In this document: positions 10,062-19,132 of the stretch, one piece after another
Layout of the letters: each line of letters begins with the position of its first letter
Position numbering within the stretch: the first letter of the stretch is position 1
Assembly: GCA_009926205.1 (NCBI GenBank)
Contig: RFPI01000006.1
Location: forward strand, 1 to 41,524
DNA: 41,524 nucleotides
Source: Methylophilaceae bacterium
GTDB taxonomy: Bacteria > Pseudomonadota > Gammaproteobacteria > Burkholderiales > Methylophilaceae
Reading direction: 5' to 3'
The notes under the pieces: model-generated
Databases searched by the model: none
What the model was told of the DNA's origin: nothing
The model's input: the letters and a program-made list of their open reading frames with translations, nothing else
Made by a program: the position numbers and the translations under genes

Positions 10062-11088
10062 CTATGCCAAATTAGCACCCATCAAATGACCTATCCAATA
10101 AGTCAACAAACCGGCACCACCACCAATCAACAGCATACGCAAACCGCCCCATAGCGCTGAGCGGCCAGTGAACAGGGATAGAGCGGCGCCTATAGCAAAT
10201 AAAGCCAAGGCCGTTAGCGCGACGGAGGCCTGTAAACGCAGTTCTGTCATAGCAATCACGAAGGGGAGCAGTGGGATGATGCCACCACCAACGAATGCCA
10301 AGAACGAAGAGCATGCAGCGACCCATGGTGAGCCTAACTCGTCAGGATTTAAACCTAACTCTTCACGCGCCAGGGTGTCCAGACCAACCTCAGGATTGGC
10401 AATCATTCTTTTACCCAAAGCGATGGCCTGTTTTTCGGGCATACCACGCGCCATATAAATCAAGGCCAACTCGCCCGCTTCTTCCTCGGGATATTCCGCC
10501 AGCTCCTCTCGCTCCAAAGCGATTTGATATTCAAACATCTCTCGTTGTGAGCGCATGGAAATATATTCACCAGCGGCCATAGAAAATGCACCAGCCAGCA
10601 AACCAGCGATACCAGTCAGCAATATAGTGTCATTGCTACTTGCTGCACCGGCGACACCAAACAGCAAACAGGCAATGGAGACCAAACCATCATTAACGCC
10701 AAAGACTGCAGCTCTCAGACCACCGCTGCTGGATGATTTGTGACTGGCACCGACTTCCTCTAAGCTGGTCAACACAGGATGACCTGCATCCCGCCCAGAG
10801 TATACCGATAAGCCACGAATTTTAATTGCAGCGAGTATGGGTTTGATGCGTTGTGCACCGACATGGCGGATTAAAAATGCCACCATCTTCGTGCGCAAAT
10901 TGGCTCGATATTCTTCACCAATTGGTTGGCCAGCGCGTTCAGCTTCTTTTGCCCATAAACCGGCTTGATGCTCTGCCTCTTGCGCTAATAAATAATTGCT
11001 GACGATTTTTGAGTGTTTCATGTTGTGCAACGATGCGATATAAATAAGCCGATTGCATCTCTTCATGCCAACTGTTCCATGCCTGCAT
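10062..11088 (-). pseudogene. Ferritin-like/VIT1-family metal transporter, apparent frameshift near the N-terminus
   Basis: From about 11066 to 10062 the minus strand encodes a VIT1/CCC1-type Fe/Mn transporter with five predicted membrane segments (for example GLRAAVFGVNDGLVSIACLL and FSMAAGEYISMRSQ). Family members with an N-terminal ferritin-like domain start with a W-x-x-E-x-x-SA-x-LYR helix. That helix is present here in a different frame: ATG 11088, preceded by GGGAG, gives WHEEMQSAYLYRIVAQHE. The matching second helix (LLAQEAEHQAGLW) is in the downstream frame. A shift of one extra or two missing bases between about 10983 and 11022 joins them. The run of five A residues (minus strand, 11010-11006) and the TTATTTATTA stretch are candidate sites. 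It may be a real mutation or a sequencing error; an internal start could still give a transporter without the ferritin-like part. Confidence 0.75.
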
Positions 11089-11227
11089 ACCTTCTCCCAA
11101 GCCGAATAATAAGGGGATCAATACTAGATAGACTCGCTCCAAACGTATTTTATTTGCTAGGTGGCAAAAAAGAAGGATTTACTGAGAAAAAACTATTCAC
11201 ATATCATTAAATTAATAAATACTAAAA

Positions 11228-11476
11228 TTAGTCTGATAATCTTCGCTTATTTTTCTCTAACTCATCGACCAATTTTTGTAGTGCATCTAATTTCAAACGG
11301 GTTTGACGTAATATCTCTGATTGCACATCAAATTCTTCGCGCGAAACTAGTGCAAGTTTAGAAAAAGTGCTCTGTAATAGTGCGTGCAGATTTTTTTCTA
11401 AATCTCCTCTTGGGCTGTCTTGCGCTAATAGTTTTATTTTTGCAGATAAATCTTCGATGAAATTCAAGCCATTCAT
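11228..11476 (-). CDS. ubiK: Ubiquinone biosynthesis accessory factor UbiK (BMFP family)
   Basis: This 82-residue helical protein matches the BMFP/YqiC (UbiK) family: a helical N-terminus (FIEDLSAKIKLLAQ), a central segment ending in LVSREEFDVQ and a C-terminal coiled coil (TRLKLDALQKLVDELEK). UbiK works as an accessory factor for aerobic ubiquinone synthesis and binds UbiJ and membranes. The VREEFDVQ-like motif is the clearest hallmark. It stands alone, divergent from the torF-glnK-amt block. Confidence 0.9.
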   Translation of the reverse strand: MNGLNFIEDLSAKIKLLAQDSPRGDLEKNLHALLQSTFSKLALVSREEFDVQSEILRQTRLKLDALQKLVDELEKNKRRLSD

Positions 11477-11624
11477 AAATTTATACTCCCTAATATTTGC
11501 TTCATATTGTAACAGACGCCGTCCACCGGAACAATTAATTTATCTTTAAAAATTATTGGCTTATATTATTTTTACAGTAATTTTTTCAAAAAATCAAAAA
11601 CTATTTCAAGAAAAAACCACAAAG

Positions 11625-11642
11625 TTGGCATGGCTGTTGCTT
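11625..11642 (+). promoter_or_regulatory. Sigma-54 (RpoN) promoter of torF-glnK-amt
   Basis: TTGGCATGGCTGTTGCTT matches the RpoN consensus TGGCAY-N5-TTGCW. The GG (11627-11628) and GC (11639-11640) are separated by exactly 10 bases, as required. Transcription would start near 11652, about 30 bases before the torF ATG. Sigma-54 with the activator NtrC drives glnK-amt operons in many proteobacteria, so nitrogen-limitation control is inferred. I could not identify clear NtrC sites upstream. Confidence 0.82.
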
Positions 11643-11681
11643 GTGGTTACCTGCAGGATTTTTTAAAAATGGAGAATTATT

Positions 11682-12611
11682 ATGAAAACATCATTGATTA
11701 AATTAGCAGTTCTAACTGCATTGACTTCTTCAAGCCTAGTGATGGCAGAAGAGGCAGCGAAAGAAGCTGCTAAACCAGATTGGGATTTAACAGCCAACGT
11801 AGGCTTTGTGACTGATTACTATGCACGTGGTATTTCACAAACATGGCACAAACCAGCTGCGCAAGGTGGTTTTGATTTAACTCACTCTAGTGGTTTTTAT
11901 GCAGGTGTTTGGGGTTCAAGCGTATCACCAAATACTTATCCATCAACCAATACTGAAATTGACATCTATGCTGGATATAACGGTCAAATCAAGGCAGTAG
12001 AGGATTTAGGTTACACATTAGGTTTGATTGGCTACATCTACCCTGGAGCAAGTTGGAAAGACTATCGTTGCTATTGTGAGCCTGGTGTCAGTCAAACACC
12101 TAACGGTGGCAAATGGAACACTTATGAAGCTAACTTTGGCGTTTCTTATAAATGGTTGAGCGCGAAGATGTCATATACCTTGTCCAATTGGTATGGCGCA
12201 GAAAAGGATACTGGTTGGGATGGAAGCACTCGTGGCACTACTTATGTCGAGTTGAACGCTGCTTATCCATTACCTTATGACGGCTGGACTGTGATTGGTC
12301 ACGTTGGCCATTTAAATGTGGCAGGAGAATTGAATTTAAATGCTGATTTTAGTCCAAATGGCGGATCTGCCCCTTCTGAGTCAGGGACCATGGAAACCAA
12401 ACCGGACTATACGGATTATAAAGTGGGTATTAGTAAATCATTTAGCATTGCCAAGTCCGAAGGATGGAATGCTGGCTTGTATTACACAGGTAGCAACAAC
12501 AGCGATTATTGGGGTAAACGCGGATACGGTGGTGCTAGCTTCAATGGCAGCACGGAGTCTAGAGCCTTGAATGACAACCGTTGGATTTTCTCTCTATCAC
12601 GTAGTTTCTAA
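11682..12611 (+). CDS. TorF-family putative porin
   Basis: This 309-residue protein has a signal peptide (about residues 1-22, cleavage after VMA) and then repeated amphipathic beta strands ending in a C-terminal phenylalanine (FSLSRSF), as in outer-membrane barrels. The early segment NVGFVTDYYARGISQTWHKPA is diagnostic of the TorF putative-porin family (TIGR02001). It is preceded by a good ribosome site (GGAGAA) and directly follows the sigma-54 promoter, with glnK 54 bases downstream. Co-expression suggests it passes nitrogen-containing solutes or ammonium across the outer membrane, which is inference. Confidence 0.92.
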   Translation: MKTSLIKLAVLTALTSSSLVMAEEAAKEAAKPDWDLTANVGFVTDYYARGISQTWHKPAAQGGFDLTHSSGFYAGVWGSSVSPNTYPSTNTEIDIYAGYNGQIKAVEDLGYTLGLIGYIYPGASWKDYRCYCEPGVSQTPNGGKWNTYEANFGVSYKWLSAKMSYTLSNWYGAEKDTGWDGSTRGTTYVELNAAYPLPYDGWTVIGHVGHLNVAGELNLNADFSPNGGSAPSESGTMETKPDYTDYKVGISKSFSIAKSEGWNAGLYYTGSNNSDYWGKRGYGGASFNGSTESRALNDNRWIFSLSRSF

Positions 12612-12619
12612 TTTTTTTA

Positions 12620-12651
12620 CCGACAAGATGGGGCAAAAGTCCCACCGTCGG
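12620..12651 (+). promoter_or_regulatory. Intercistronic hairpin between torF and glnK
   Basis: CCGAC (12620-12624) pairs with GTCGG (12647-12651), and an inner TGGG (12629-12632) pairs with CCCA (12641-12644). The T run comes before, not after, the stem, so it is not a standard intrinsic terminator for plus-strand transcription. The glnK ribosome site (GAGGAGGA) starts just after it. It may stabilise or process the mRNA and set different levels of torF and glnK-amt. Confidence 0.55.
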
Positions 12652-12656
12652 CCTGA

Positions 12657-13004
<348 letters not shown>

Positions 13005-13017
13005 AAGGAGTTCTAAC

Positions 13018-14520
13018 ATGAAAAAGTTATTGGCTATATTGGCACTGACGAGTGCGCTTAGTATGAGCAGTTTGGGATTTATCTCAGCTGCGCATGCTGA
13101 CGAAGTAAAAACGGATGCTGTGGCTACTGTAGTCGCTGATGCAGCAGTTGCACCAGATGCTGCTGCGCGAGCTGCTGAAACAGCAGCACCAGCTGAAGCA
13201 GCAAAAGCACCAACGCCGGAAAAAGGCGATATCGCTTGGATGATAGTGGCGACTATTCTTGTGACGCTGATGGTGATTCCCGGTCTCGGCTTATTTTATG
13301 GCGGCCTAGTACGCTCCAAAAATATGCTTTCTGTACTGATGCAAACATTTGTTGTGTTCTCTCTCATCGGTGTTCTTTGGGCTATTTACGGTTACAGCGT
13401 AGCCTTTACCGATGGTAGTGCATTTATTGGGGGTCTCAGTAAAGCCTTCCTAGCAGGCGTCACACCAGACTCTACGGCAGCAACTTTCAGCAAAGGTGTT
13501 GTGATTCCGGAATATTTATATATCGCTTTCCAAATGACGTTTGCAGCGATTACCCCAGCACTGATTGTGGGTGCATTTGCAGAACGCATGAAATTTTCAG
13601 CGGTATTACTATTCGTTATTTTATGGTTCACATTCTCCTACTTGCCGATTGCGCATATGGTATGGTTCTGGGCAGGTCCAGACGCTTATACCAGTGAAGA
13701 AGCAGCGGCAGCCGCTAACGCAGGTGCTGGCTTCTTGTTCCAAAAAGGCGCGCTTGATTTCGCCGGTGGTACAGTAGTACATATCAACGCAGGTATCGCT
13801 GGTTTAGTGGGTGCGATTATGCTTGGCAAACGTATCGGTTATGGTAGAGAAGCGATGACACCACACAGTCTTACGATGACTATGATAGGTGCATCATTAC
13901 TGTGGGTGGGTTGGTATGGCTTTAACGTAGGTTCTAACCTAGAAGCCACTGGTTTTGCTACATTGGTATTCGTCAATACTTTGTTAGCGACTTGTGCGGC
14001 AACACTCTCATGGACACTGACTGAATGGTTATTAAAAGGTAAACCTTCTATGTTGGGTGCAGCCTCTGGGGCGGTAGCTGGCTTGGTGGCGGTGACACCT
14101 GCATGTGGTTTTGCAGGCCCAATGGGTGCCATCTTGTTAGGCTTGATTGTTTCCCCAGTATGTTTCTTCTTTGTCAGCAAAGTGAAATCATGGTTGGGAT
14201 ATGATGACTCTCTGGATGTATTCGGTGTGCACGGTGTGGGTGGTATCATCGGTGCGATTGGTACAGGAATTGTGGTCAATCCAGCATTGGGTGGTACCGG
14301 TGTTTATGACTATGTCGCTAATGCAGTTGGAAGTTACGACATGGCAGCACAAGTGACCAGCCAAGCTTGGGGTGTTGTAACCACTGTGATTTGGTCTACT
14401 GTAGTAGCTGTAATTGCTTACAAGATTGTTGACCTAGTGGTTGGCTTACGTGTCAGCGAAGAAACAGAACGCGAAGGTTTGGATACGGCAGAGCATGGTG
14501 AACGTGCCTACCATATGTAA
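13018..14520 (+). CDS. amt: Ammonium transporter Amt
   Basis: Amt proteins conduct ammonium/ammonia across the inner membrane. The start is ATG 13018 behind AAGGAG, giving 500 residues. A signal peptide (about 1-27, ending AAHA) and an Ala-rich stretch to about residue 65 come first, then eleven membrane segments. The pore twin histidines are H255 (GGTVVHINAG) and H405 (FGVHGVGG); family motifs PGLGLFYGGLVR and WFWAGPDAY are also present. The pairing with glnK shows P-II control. A terminator follows 22 bases after the stop. Confidence 0.96.
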   Translation: MKKLLAILALTSALSMSSLGFISAAHADEVKTDAVATVVADAAVAPDAAARAAETAAPAEAAKAPTPEKGDIAWMIVATILVTLMVIPGLGLFYGGLVRSKNMLSVLMQTFVVFSLIGVLWAIYGYSVAFTDGSAFIGGLSKAFLAGVTPDSTAATFSKGVVIPEYLYIAFQMTFAAITPALIVGAFAERMKFSAVLLFVILWFTFSYLPIAHMVWFWAGPDAYTSEEAAAAANAGAGFLFQKGALDFAGGTVVHINAGIAGLVGAIMLGKRIGYGREAMTPHSLTMTMIGASLLWVGWYGFNVGSNLEATGFATLVFVNTLLATCAATLSWTLTEWLLKGKPSMLGAASGAVAGLVAVTPACGFAGPMGAILLGLIVSPVCFFFVSKVKSWLGYDDSLDVFGVHGVGGIIGAIGTGIVVNPALGGTGVYDYVANAVGSYDMAAQVTSQAWGVVTTVIWSTVVAVIAYKIVDLVVGLRVSEETEREGLDTAEHGERAYHM

Positions 14521-14542
14521 TCCTGAGTGTATAAAGTAAGGG

Positions 14543-14571
14543 AAACGGACACTGCGGTGTCCGTTTTTTTT
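14543..14571 (+). terminator. Intrinsic terminator after amt
   Basis: A 10-bp stem (AAACGGACAC at 14543-14552 with GTGTCCGTTT at 14557-14566) with loop TGCG is followed by further T residues to 14571. It closes the torF-glnK-amt transcript. Confidence 0.92.
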
Positions 14572-14660
14572 ATTCAAAAATTACTCATGCCCAATGGTAT
14601 CCATTTAGCAATATTCGACTATCTTCATCAACCTGATTTCCCCATTTTTATTCACTTCGT

Positions 14661-14678
14661 CATGTGCCATGGCATATG
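14661..14678. promoter_or_regulatory. Dyad upstream of gshA (possible operator)
   Basis: CATGTGCCA and TGGCATATG form a 9+9 inverted repeat with one mismatch, containing the perfect palindrome TGCCATGGCA (14665-14674). It sits about 42 bases before the gshA start and beside a TAAAAT sequence (14682-14687) that could be a -10 element. Binding by a regulator is a guess from symmetry only. Confidence 0.35.
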
Positions 14679-14719
14679 CGCTAAAATGACATCTTTAAGT
14701 TTTATTGGACAACAGAAGT

Positions 14720-16018
14720 ATGGTTCCACATCTCACCACGGCCTTGACCGGTCCACTGCTGGCGCTAGAAAAAAACATTCTTGACCATATGGCGGGGATT
14801 GAGCATTGGTTTCGTGTGCAATGGCTTGAGCATGAGTCACCCTTTTATGCCTCAGTAGATTTGCGTAATGCAGGTTTCAAGCTTGCCCCAGTCGATACCA
14901 ATTTATTTCCGGGTGGGTTTAATAATCTGAATCCAGATTTTTTACCTTTGTGTGTGCAAGCGGCCACGGTGGCGGTGGAGAAGATTTGTCCCGAAGCGCA
15001 TCGATTATTAATCATCCCCGAAAATCACACGCGCAATACCTATTACCTACGCAACGTTGCAGCCCTCAGCAATATGTTGCGACAGGCTGGTTTAGATGTG
15101 CGCATTGGCAGTTTAAATCCTGAAATTACTGCACCCACTTATTTAGATACACAAGATGGTCAGCAATTGTTGCTGGAGCCTATCAAACGAGTGAAGAATC
15201 GCTTGGTATTGGATGGCTTTGATAGTTGTGCCATTTTGTTGAATAACGATTTATCAGCCGGGGTACCTGAGATTTTACAGGGCATAGAGCAGAATCTAAT
15301 TCCCCCTTTGCATGCAGGTTGGTGGCAGCGGCGTAAGTCTTGTCACTTTGCTGCTTACGATGAAATCGCCAAGTCATTTTCTGATTATCTGAAGATTGAT
15401 GATTGGTTGATTAACCCGTATTTCGATCACGCTGCGGGCATAGACTTCCATGAGCGCATTGGTGAAGAAATGCTGGCGGATAAGGTCAGCGATTTGTTAG
15501 CCAAGGTTCAGCAAAAATATCATGAATATGGTGTGGATCAAGCGCCATATCTGATTATGAAAGCAGATGCAGGCACTTATGGTATGGGCATTATGACGGT
15601 GAAAAGTCCGGATGATGTGCGAGATTTGAATCGCAAGCAGCGCAATAAAATGTCCGTCGTGAAAGAGGGTTTACAGGTCTCTGAGGTGATTATTCAAGAG
15701 GGGGTCTATACCTTTGAAAACATTCATGAGGCAGTGGCCGAGCCAGTGGTCTATATGATGGACCACTTTGTTGTGGGTGGTTTTTATCGGGTACATACAG
15801 GTCGTGCAGTGGATGAGAATTTGAATGCACCAGGCATGCATTTTGTGCCCTTGGCATTTGACACGCCATGCTCTACTCCAGATTGTGCCGATGCCCCAGA
15901 CTCTGCCAAGAATCGTTTTTATGCCTATAGCGTGGTAGCGCGTTTAGCTCTGTTGGCGGCCTCTTTAGAATTGTCGCGTTATGCGCAACAATTGGATGAA
16001 GCGGGAGCGGAGAGTTAA
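14720..16018 (+). CDS. gshA: Glutamate-cysteine ligase (Acidithiobacillus-type GshA)
   Basis: This 432-residue protein matches the glutamate-cysteine ligase family first defined in Acidithiobacillus ferrooxidans (TIGR02049), not the E. coli GshA family. Recognisable parts are the start FRVQWLEHESPFYASVDLRN, PVDTNLFPGGFNNL, ADAGTYGMGIMTVKSP and HFVVGGFYRVHTGRA. It makes gamma-glutamylcysteine from Glu and Cys with ATP. ATG 14720 was chosen; an upstream TTG at 14705 in frame would add five residues. gshB follows after two bases, so both glutathione steps are co-expressed. Confidence 0.93.
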   Translation: MVPHLTTALTGPLLALEKNILDHMAGIEHWFRVQWLEHESPFYASVDLRNAGFKLAPVDTNLFPGGFNNLNPDFLPLCVQAATVAVEKICPEAHRLLIIPENHTRNTYYLRNVAALSNMLRQAGLDVRIGSLNPEITAPTYLDTQDGQQLLLEPIKRVKNRLVLDGFDSCAILLNNDLSAGVPEILQGIEQNLIPPLHAGWWQRRKSCHFAAYDEIAKSFSDYLKIDDWLINPYFDHAAGIDFHERIGEEMLADKVSDLLAKVQQKYHEYGVDQAPYLIMKADAGTYGMGIMTVKSPDDVRDLNRKQRNKMSVVKEGLQVSEVIIQEGVYTFENIHEAVAEPVVYMMDHFVVGGFYRVHTGRAVDENLNAPGMHFVPLAFDTPCSTPDCADAPDSAKNRFYAYSVVARLALLAASLELSRYAQQLDEAGAES

Positions 16019-16020
16019 CC

Positions 16021-16953
16021 ATGCGTTTGTTATTTATCCTCGATCCAGTCAGTGACTTGAAGCCTGCAAAAGACAGCAGTCTGGCGATGATGCGTGAAGC
16101 AATCGCGCGCGGTCATGAGGTTTGGGTGGCTGGCTTGGCGGATATGTCATGGCGCGATCAACAGGTGATATTGCGTGCGACACAATTCGCATTCGCCGAG
16201 GGTCATATTTGGTATGAGTTTGGTGAAGTGGCTGAGTTTGAGGCAAGTGGATTTGATGCGATTTTAATGCGCAAAGATCCGCCCTTTGATCATGAATATT
16301 TGTATGCCACCTATCTATTAGAGTTGGCAGAATTGCATGGCGCAAGGGTCATCAATCACCCTGCCGCAGTGCGCGATTGGAATGAGAAATTAGCTGTGGC
16401 GCATTTTCCGCAATTTGCCCCCGCATTTTTAGTCAGCAAAGATCCATCCCTCATCACCAGTTTTTTACAACAGCAAGGCGATATCGTGCTCAAACCTCTG
16501 GATGGCATGGGCGGTAGTAGCGTATTTCGTGTGCAATTAACTGACCCCAATTTGGGTGTGATTATCGAGACCATGACACAACATGGACAGCGCACTGTGA
16601 TGGCGCAACGTTATTTGCCAGAAATTGTAGATGGCGATAAACGTATTCTATTGATAGATGGTGTCCCAGTGCCGCATTGTTTGGCGCGTATTCCCAAGGC
16701 TGGCGAAACGCGAGCTAATTTGGCCGTCGGCGGCCGTGGTGAGGCACGCGCTTTGACAGCACGCGATTTAGAAATTGCTTTGGCAGTCGGCAAGGTGGCG
16801 AAGCAAAAAGGGTTGATGTTGGTCGGCTTGGATGTGATTGGTGATTATTTGACCGAGATTAATGTGACCAGCCCTACTTGTATGGTGGAAATTGCCGCAC
16901 AAACCGATAGTCGTCCCGCTGCACTGATGTTGGATGCTTTGGAGCGGCTTTGA
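16021..16953 (+). CDS. gshB: Glutathione synthetase GshB
   Basis: GshB joins gamma-glutamylcysteine and glycine using ATP, completing glutathione. The 310-residue ATP-grasp protein has the family features: MRLLFILDPVSDLKPAKDSS at the start, the glycine-rich DGMGGSSVFRV loop, RYLPEIVDGDKRILLIDG, RIPKAGETRANLAVGG and the metal-binding EINVTSPTCMVEI near the end. The length is normal. Its stop (TGA 16951-16953) overlaps the apbE start by four bases. Confidence 0.97.
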   Translation: MRLLFILDPVSDLKPAKDSSLAMMREAIARGHEVWVAGLADMSWRDQQVILRATQFAFAEGHIWYEFGEVAEFEASGFDAILMRKDPPFDHEYLYATYLLELAELHGARVINHPAAVRDWNEKLAVAHFPQFAPAFLVSKDPSLITSFLQQQGDIVLKPLDGMGGSSVFRVQLTDPNLGVIIETMTQHGQRTVMAQRYLPEIVDGDKRILLIDGVPVPHCLARIPKAGETRANLAVGGRGEARALTARDLEIALAVGKVAKQKGLMLVGLDVIGDYLTEINVTSPTCMVEIAAQTDSRPAALMLDALERL

Positions 16954-18011
16954 CTAAGTCCTGTTGGCAATGGCTTGGTGCCTGCTTAATCAGTATTGCG
17001 CTAAGCGCTTGTGGAACTCGTCCTACCCCTGCGATTGAGTCTTATGTGTTTGGCACTATGGTCAGCATCAGTTTGCCTGACCAATCTCAGACCCGTGCGC
17101 AACAACTCGCGAACGCGGTTAATCAAGAGTTTTTTAAACTGCATCAGCAATTACATGCTTGGCAATCCGATAGTGAATTAAGTCGCTTAAATCAAGCCAT
17201 CGCTGCTGGTCAGTCCATGCAAGTGAGTCCTCTATTGGCACATATGTTGCGCCAAACTCAACAACTATCCGCTCAGTCCGAGGATATTTTCAATCCGGCC
17301 ATTGGCCAATTGATAGCGTTGTGGGGATTTCATCGCGACGAATTTACTCCAGTCAAAGTTGAGCCTGAGCAAATTCATCGTTTGGTCAAAACGCATCCCA
17401 GTATGGCGCAATTACATATTCAAGATCTGCAAGTGAGCAGCAGCAACAGAGAGGTACAGTTGGATTTTGGCGGTTATGCCAAGGGCTATGCTTTAGATAT
17501 CGCAGCCAACTTTTTGCGTACTCAGGGGGTGCGAAATGCGCTCATTAATATTGGTGGCAATATTATTGCCTTAGGCCAGCACGACCAACGTTCATGGCAA
17601 GTTGGCATCCAGCATCCTCGTCAATCTGGCACGATTGCGACTATTGATTTGCCAGACGGTTGGGCCATCGGTACTTCAGGAGATTACCAGCGTTACTTTA
17701 ATTTAGATGGTCAACGTTATTGTCATATCATCGATCCACGCACAGGCTATCCGGTGCAAACCACTCAATCAGTCACTGTGTTAATCCCGCCGGCTGAGTC
17801 AGCGGGTGTGATGTCTGATGTGGCTTCTAAACCTATTTTTATTGCGCGAGATGAATCTGCGCGATTGCTGGCGGCCAAAAAAATGGGGGTGGATTACTTT
17901 CTGATTGTAGATGCGCATGGCGATGTATTGATGAGTCGTGCGATGCAAAAAATTCTGCACTGGACGCAGCCGCCTAGCCATATCAAAGTGGTGGATACGG
18001 AGGCTTTATGA
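16950..18011 (+). CDS. apbE: FAD:protein FMN transferase ApbE (lipoprotein)
   Basis: ApbE uses FAD to attach FMN covalently to threonine or serine residues of target proteins outside the cytoplasmic membrane. The start is TTG 16950 with GGAGCGG just upstream; TTGA overlaps the gshB stop. A lipoprotein signal ends at LSAC (C21). Family motifs include VFGTMVSISLP, DFGGYAKGYALDIA, NALINIGGNIIALG, GTSGDYQRYF and HIIDPRTGYPV. The 353 residues are normal. The next two genes encode a NusG-II protein and a Gx-family membrane protein, overlapping or nearly so, which suggests one electron-transfer module. Confidence 0.95.
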   Translation: MTKSCWQWLGACLISIALSACGTRPTPAIESYVFGTMVSISLPDQSQTRAQQLANAVNQEFFKLHQQLHAWQSDSELSRLNQAIAAGQSMQVSPLLAHMLRQTQQLSAQSEDIFNPAIGQLIALWGFHRDEFTPVKVEPEQIHRLVKTHPSMAQLHIQDLQVSSSNREVQLDFGGYAKGYALDIAANFLRTQGVRNALINIGGNIIALGQHDQRSWQVGIQHPRQSGTIATIDLPDGWAIGTSGDYQRYFNLDGQRYCHIIDPRTGYPVQTTQSVTVLIPPAESAGVMSDVASKPIFIARDESARLLAAKKMGVDYFLIVDAHGDVLMSRAMQKILHWTQPPSHIKVVDTEAL

Positions 18012-18391
18012 AAACCTCAGGTGCATGGATACGCCCATTATCGGGTGACTATTTGATATTCATCATCGCATTGGCTTTGCTGGGTTGGTTATTCAGTCAT
18101 TACTGGAATTGGCAAGCTGCGACACGCTTGCAAATACATCAAGGCGGTCAATTAATCGCCACTTTGACGCTGGATCAGCAACGCGAACTATCGGTATCTG
18201 GTCCCTTGGGTATCACGCGAATAGAAATCGATCATGGTCGTGCGCGGGTGCATTCTTCACCCTGTACCAATCAATATTGCGTTCATCAAGGTTGGCTATC
18301 ACATGCCGGACAGGCATCATTTTGTTTACCTAATCGGGTCAGCATTCGTCTTATGGGTGCTAGCTCCAGCTATGATAGTTTGAATTATTAG
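18008..18391 (+). CDS. NusG domain II-containing membrane protein
   Basis: This 127-residue protein has one N-terminal membrane helix (about 14-32) and a periplasm-facing beta domain of the NusG domain II family (PF07009), recognisable by TRIEIDHGRARVHSSPC, CVHQGWLSHAG and FCLPNRVSIRL. Three cysteines (in SSPCTNQYCVHQG and SFCLPN) are conserved in the family. Start ATG 18008 overlaps apbE by four bases. Such genes commonly sit next to apbE and Gx-family genes; function in electron transfer or flavoprotein assembly is inferred, not shown. Confidence 0.85.
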   Translation: MKTSGAWIRPLSGDYLIFIIALALLGWLFSHYWNWQAATRLQIHQGGQLIATLTLDQQRELSVSGPLGITRIEIDHGRARVHSSPCTNQYCVHQGWLSHAGQASFCLPNRVSIRLMGASSSYDSLNY

Positions 18392-18402
18392 TGGGCGCTT
18401 AC

Positions 18403-18933
18403 ATGCAAGCAAATCAACTCATCCTTCATCCCAACCACGAAGATCATCATATTGCGCGACTTGCAGCCTATGCCATTTTGTTGCATGTCATGGAGGCCAT
18501 GATTCCATCTCCCTTACCGGGCGTAAAGCCAGGTATTGCAAATATCGTAGTGTTGTATGTGCTATACCGAGATGGCTGGAAAGCATGTGCATGGGTTAGT
18601 TTGTTACGGGTATTGGCTGGAAGTCTTGTGTTGGGAAGTTTTTTAACCCCTACCTTTATGTTGAGCTTATCAGGCGCGGTGAGCAGTTTGCTTTGTTTGG
18701 GCTTGGCGCAATTTTTACCAAAAAAATATTTTGGTCCTTTAAGTTTAAGTATGTTGGCGGCACTGGCGCATATGGCAGGTCAGCTAGTCTTGGTGCGTTG
18801 CTGGTTGATTCCTAGCGCAGGTATTGTTTACCTATTGCCCTTACTGATGAGTTTTGCCTTGCTGTTTGGTTTGGTGAACGGGGTGATTACTGCACGCTTA
18901 CTTCAACTTGCCAGTCGGCCCAAGCGTGCATAG
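18403..18933 (+). CDS. Gx-family (heptaprenyl diphosphate synthase component I-like) membrane protein
   Basis: This protein of about 176 residues matches the Gx transporter/Hpre_diP_synt_I family (PF07456). The hallmark MIPSPLPGVKPGIANIVVLYVLY segment is followed by about five hydrophobic helices. The family name 'heptaprenyl diphosphate synthase component I' is historical; a prenyl synthase activity is doubtful. ATG 18403 is chosen; a GTG at 18391 that overlaps the previous stop would add four residues. Coupling to apbE and the NusG-II gene suggests an intramembrane partner in electron transfer or substrate uptake. Confidence 0.85.
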   Translation: MQANQLILHPNHEDHHIARLAAYAILLHVMEAMIPSPLPGVKPGIANIVVLYVLYRDGWKACAWVSLLRVLAGSLVLGSFLTPTFMLSLSGAVSSLLCLGLAQFLPKKYFGPLSLSMLAALAHMAGQLVLVRCWLIPSAGIVYLLPLLMSFALLFGLVNGVITARLLQLASRPKRA

Positions 18934-18976
18934 TCATGTCATGCTAAAATACGCAAAAATTTTTCAAAGGCATATG

Positions 18977-19132
18977 ATGCGCACTTGGCTTTCTATCCTA
19001 ATTTTCATGATGATTTGCACTGCATGCGGTGTCAAAGGCCCTTTATATTTGCCCGAAAAACGTTATCCTCAACCGGGTAGCAAACCTAGCCAGTCTTCTG
19101 AACCTATTAAACAAACTGACCCAAGTGAGTAA
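18977..19132 (+). CDS. lptM: LPS translocon maturation chaperone LptM (YifL-like small lipoprotein)
   Basis: A 51-residue lipoprotein: a short hydrophobic signal followed by the lipobox ICTAC (C17) and then GVKGPLYLPE, the signature of LptM/YifL proteins. LptM helps assemble the outer-membrane LptD/LptE machine. AAAGG at 18966-18970 lies six bases before ATG 18977; an ATG at 18974 is the alternative. The gene overlaps lysA by 8 bases, the same arrangement known from many proteobacteria. Confidence 0.88.
   Translation: MRTWLSILIFMMICTACGVKGPLYLPEKRYPQPGSKPSQSSEPIKQTDPSE

Noticed and set aside
19029-19124. Longer start for lysA
   Set aside because: The extra residues come from the lptM coding region; GTG 19125 matches the LysA N-terminus.
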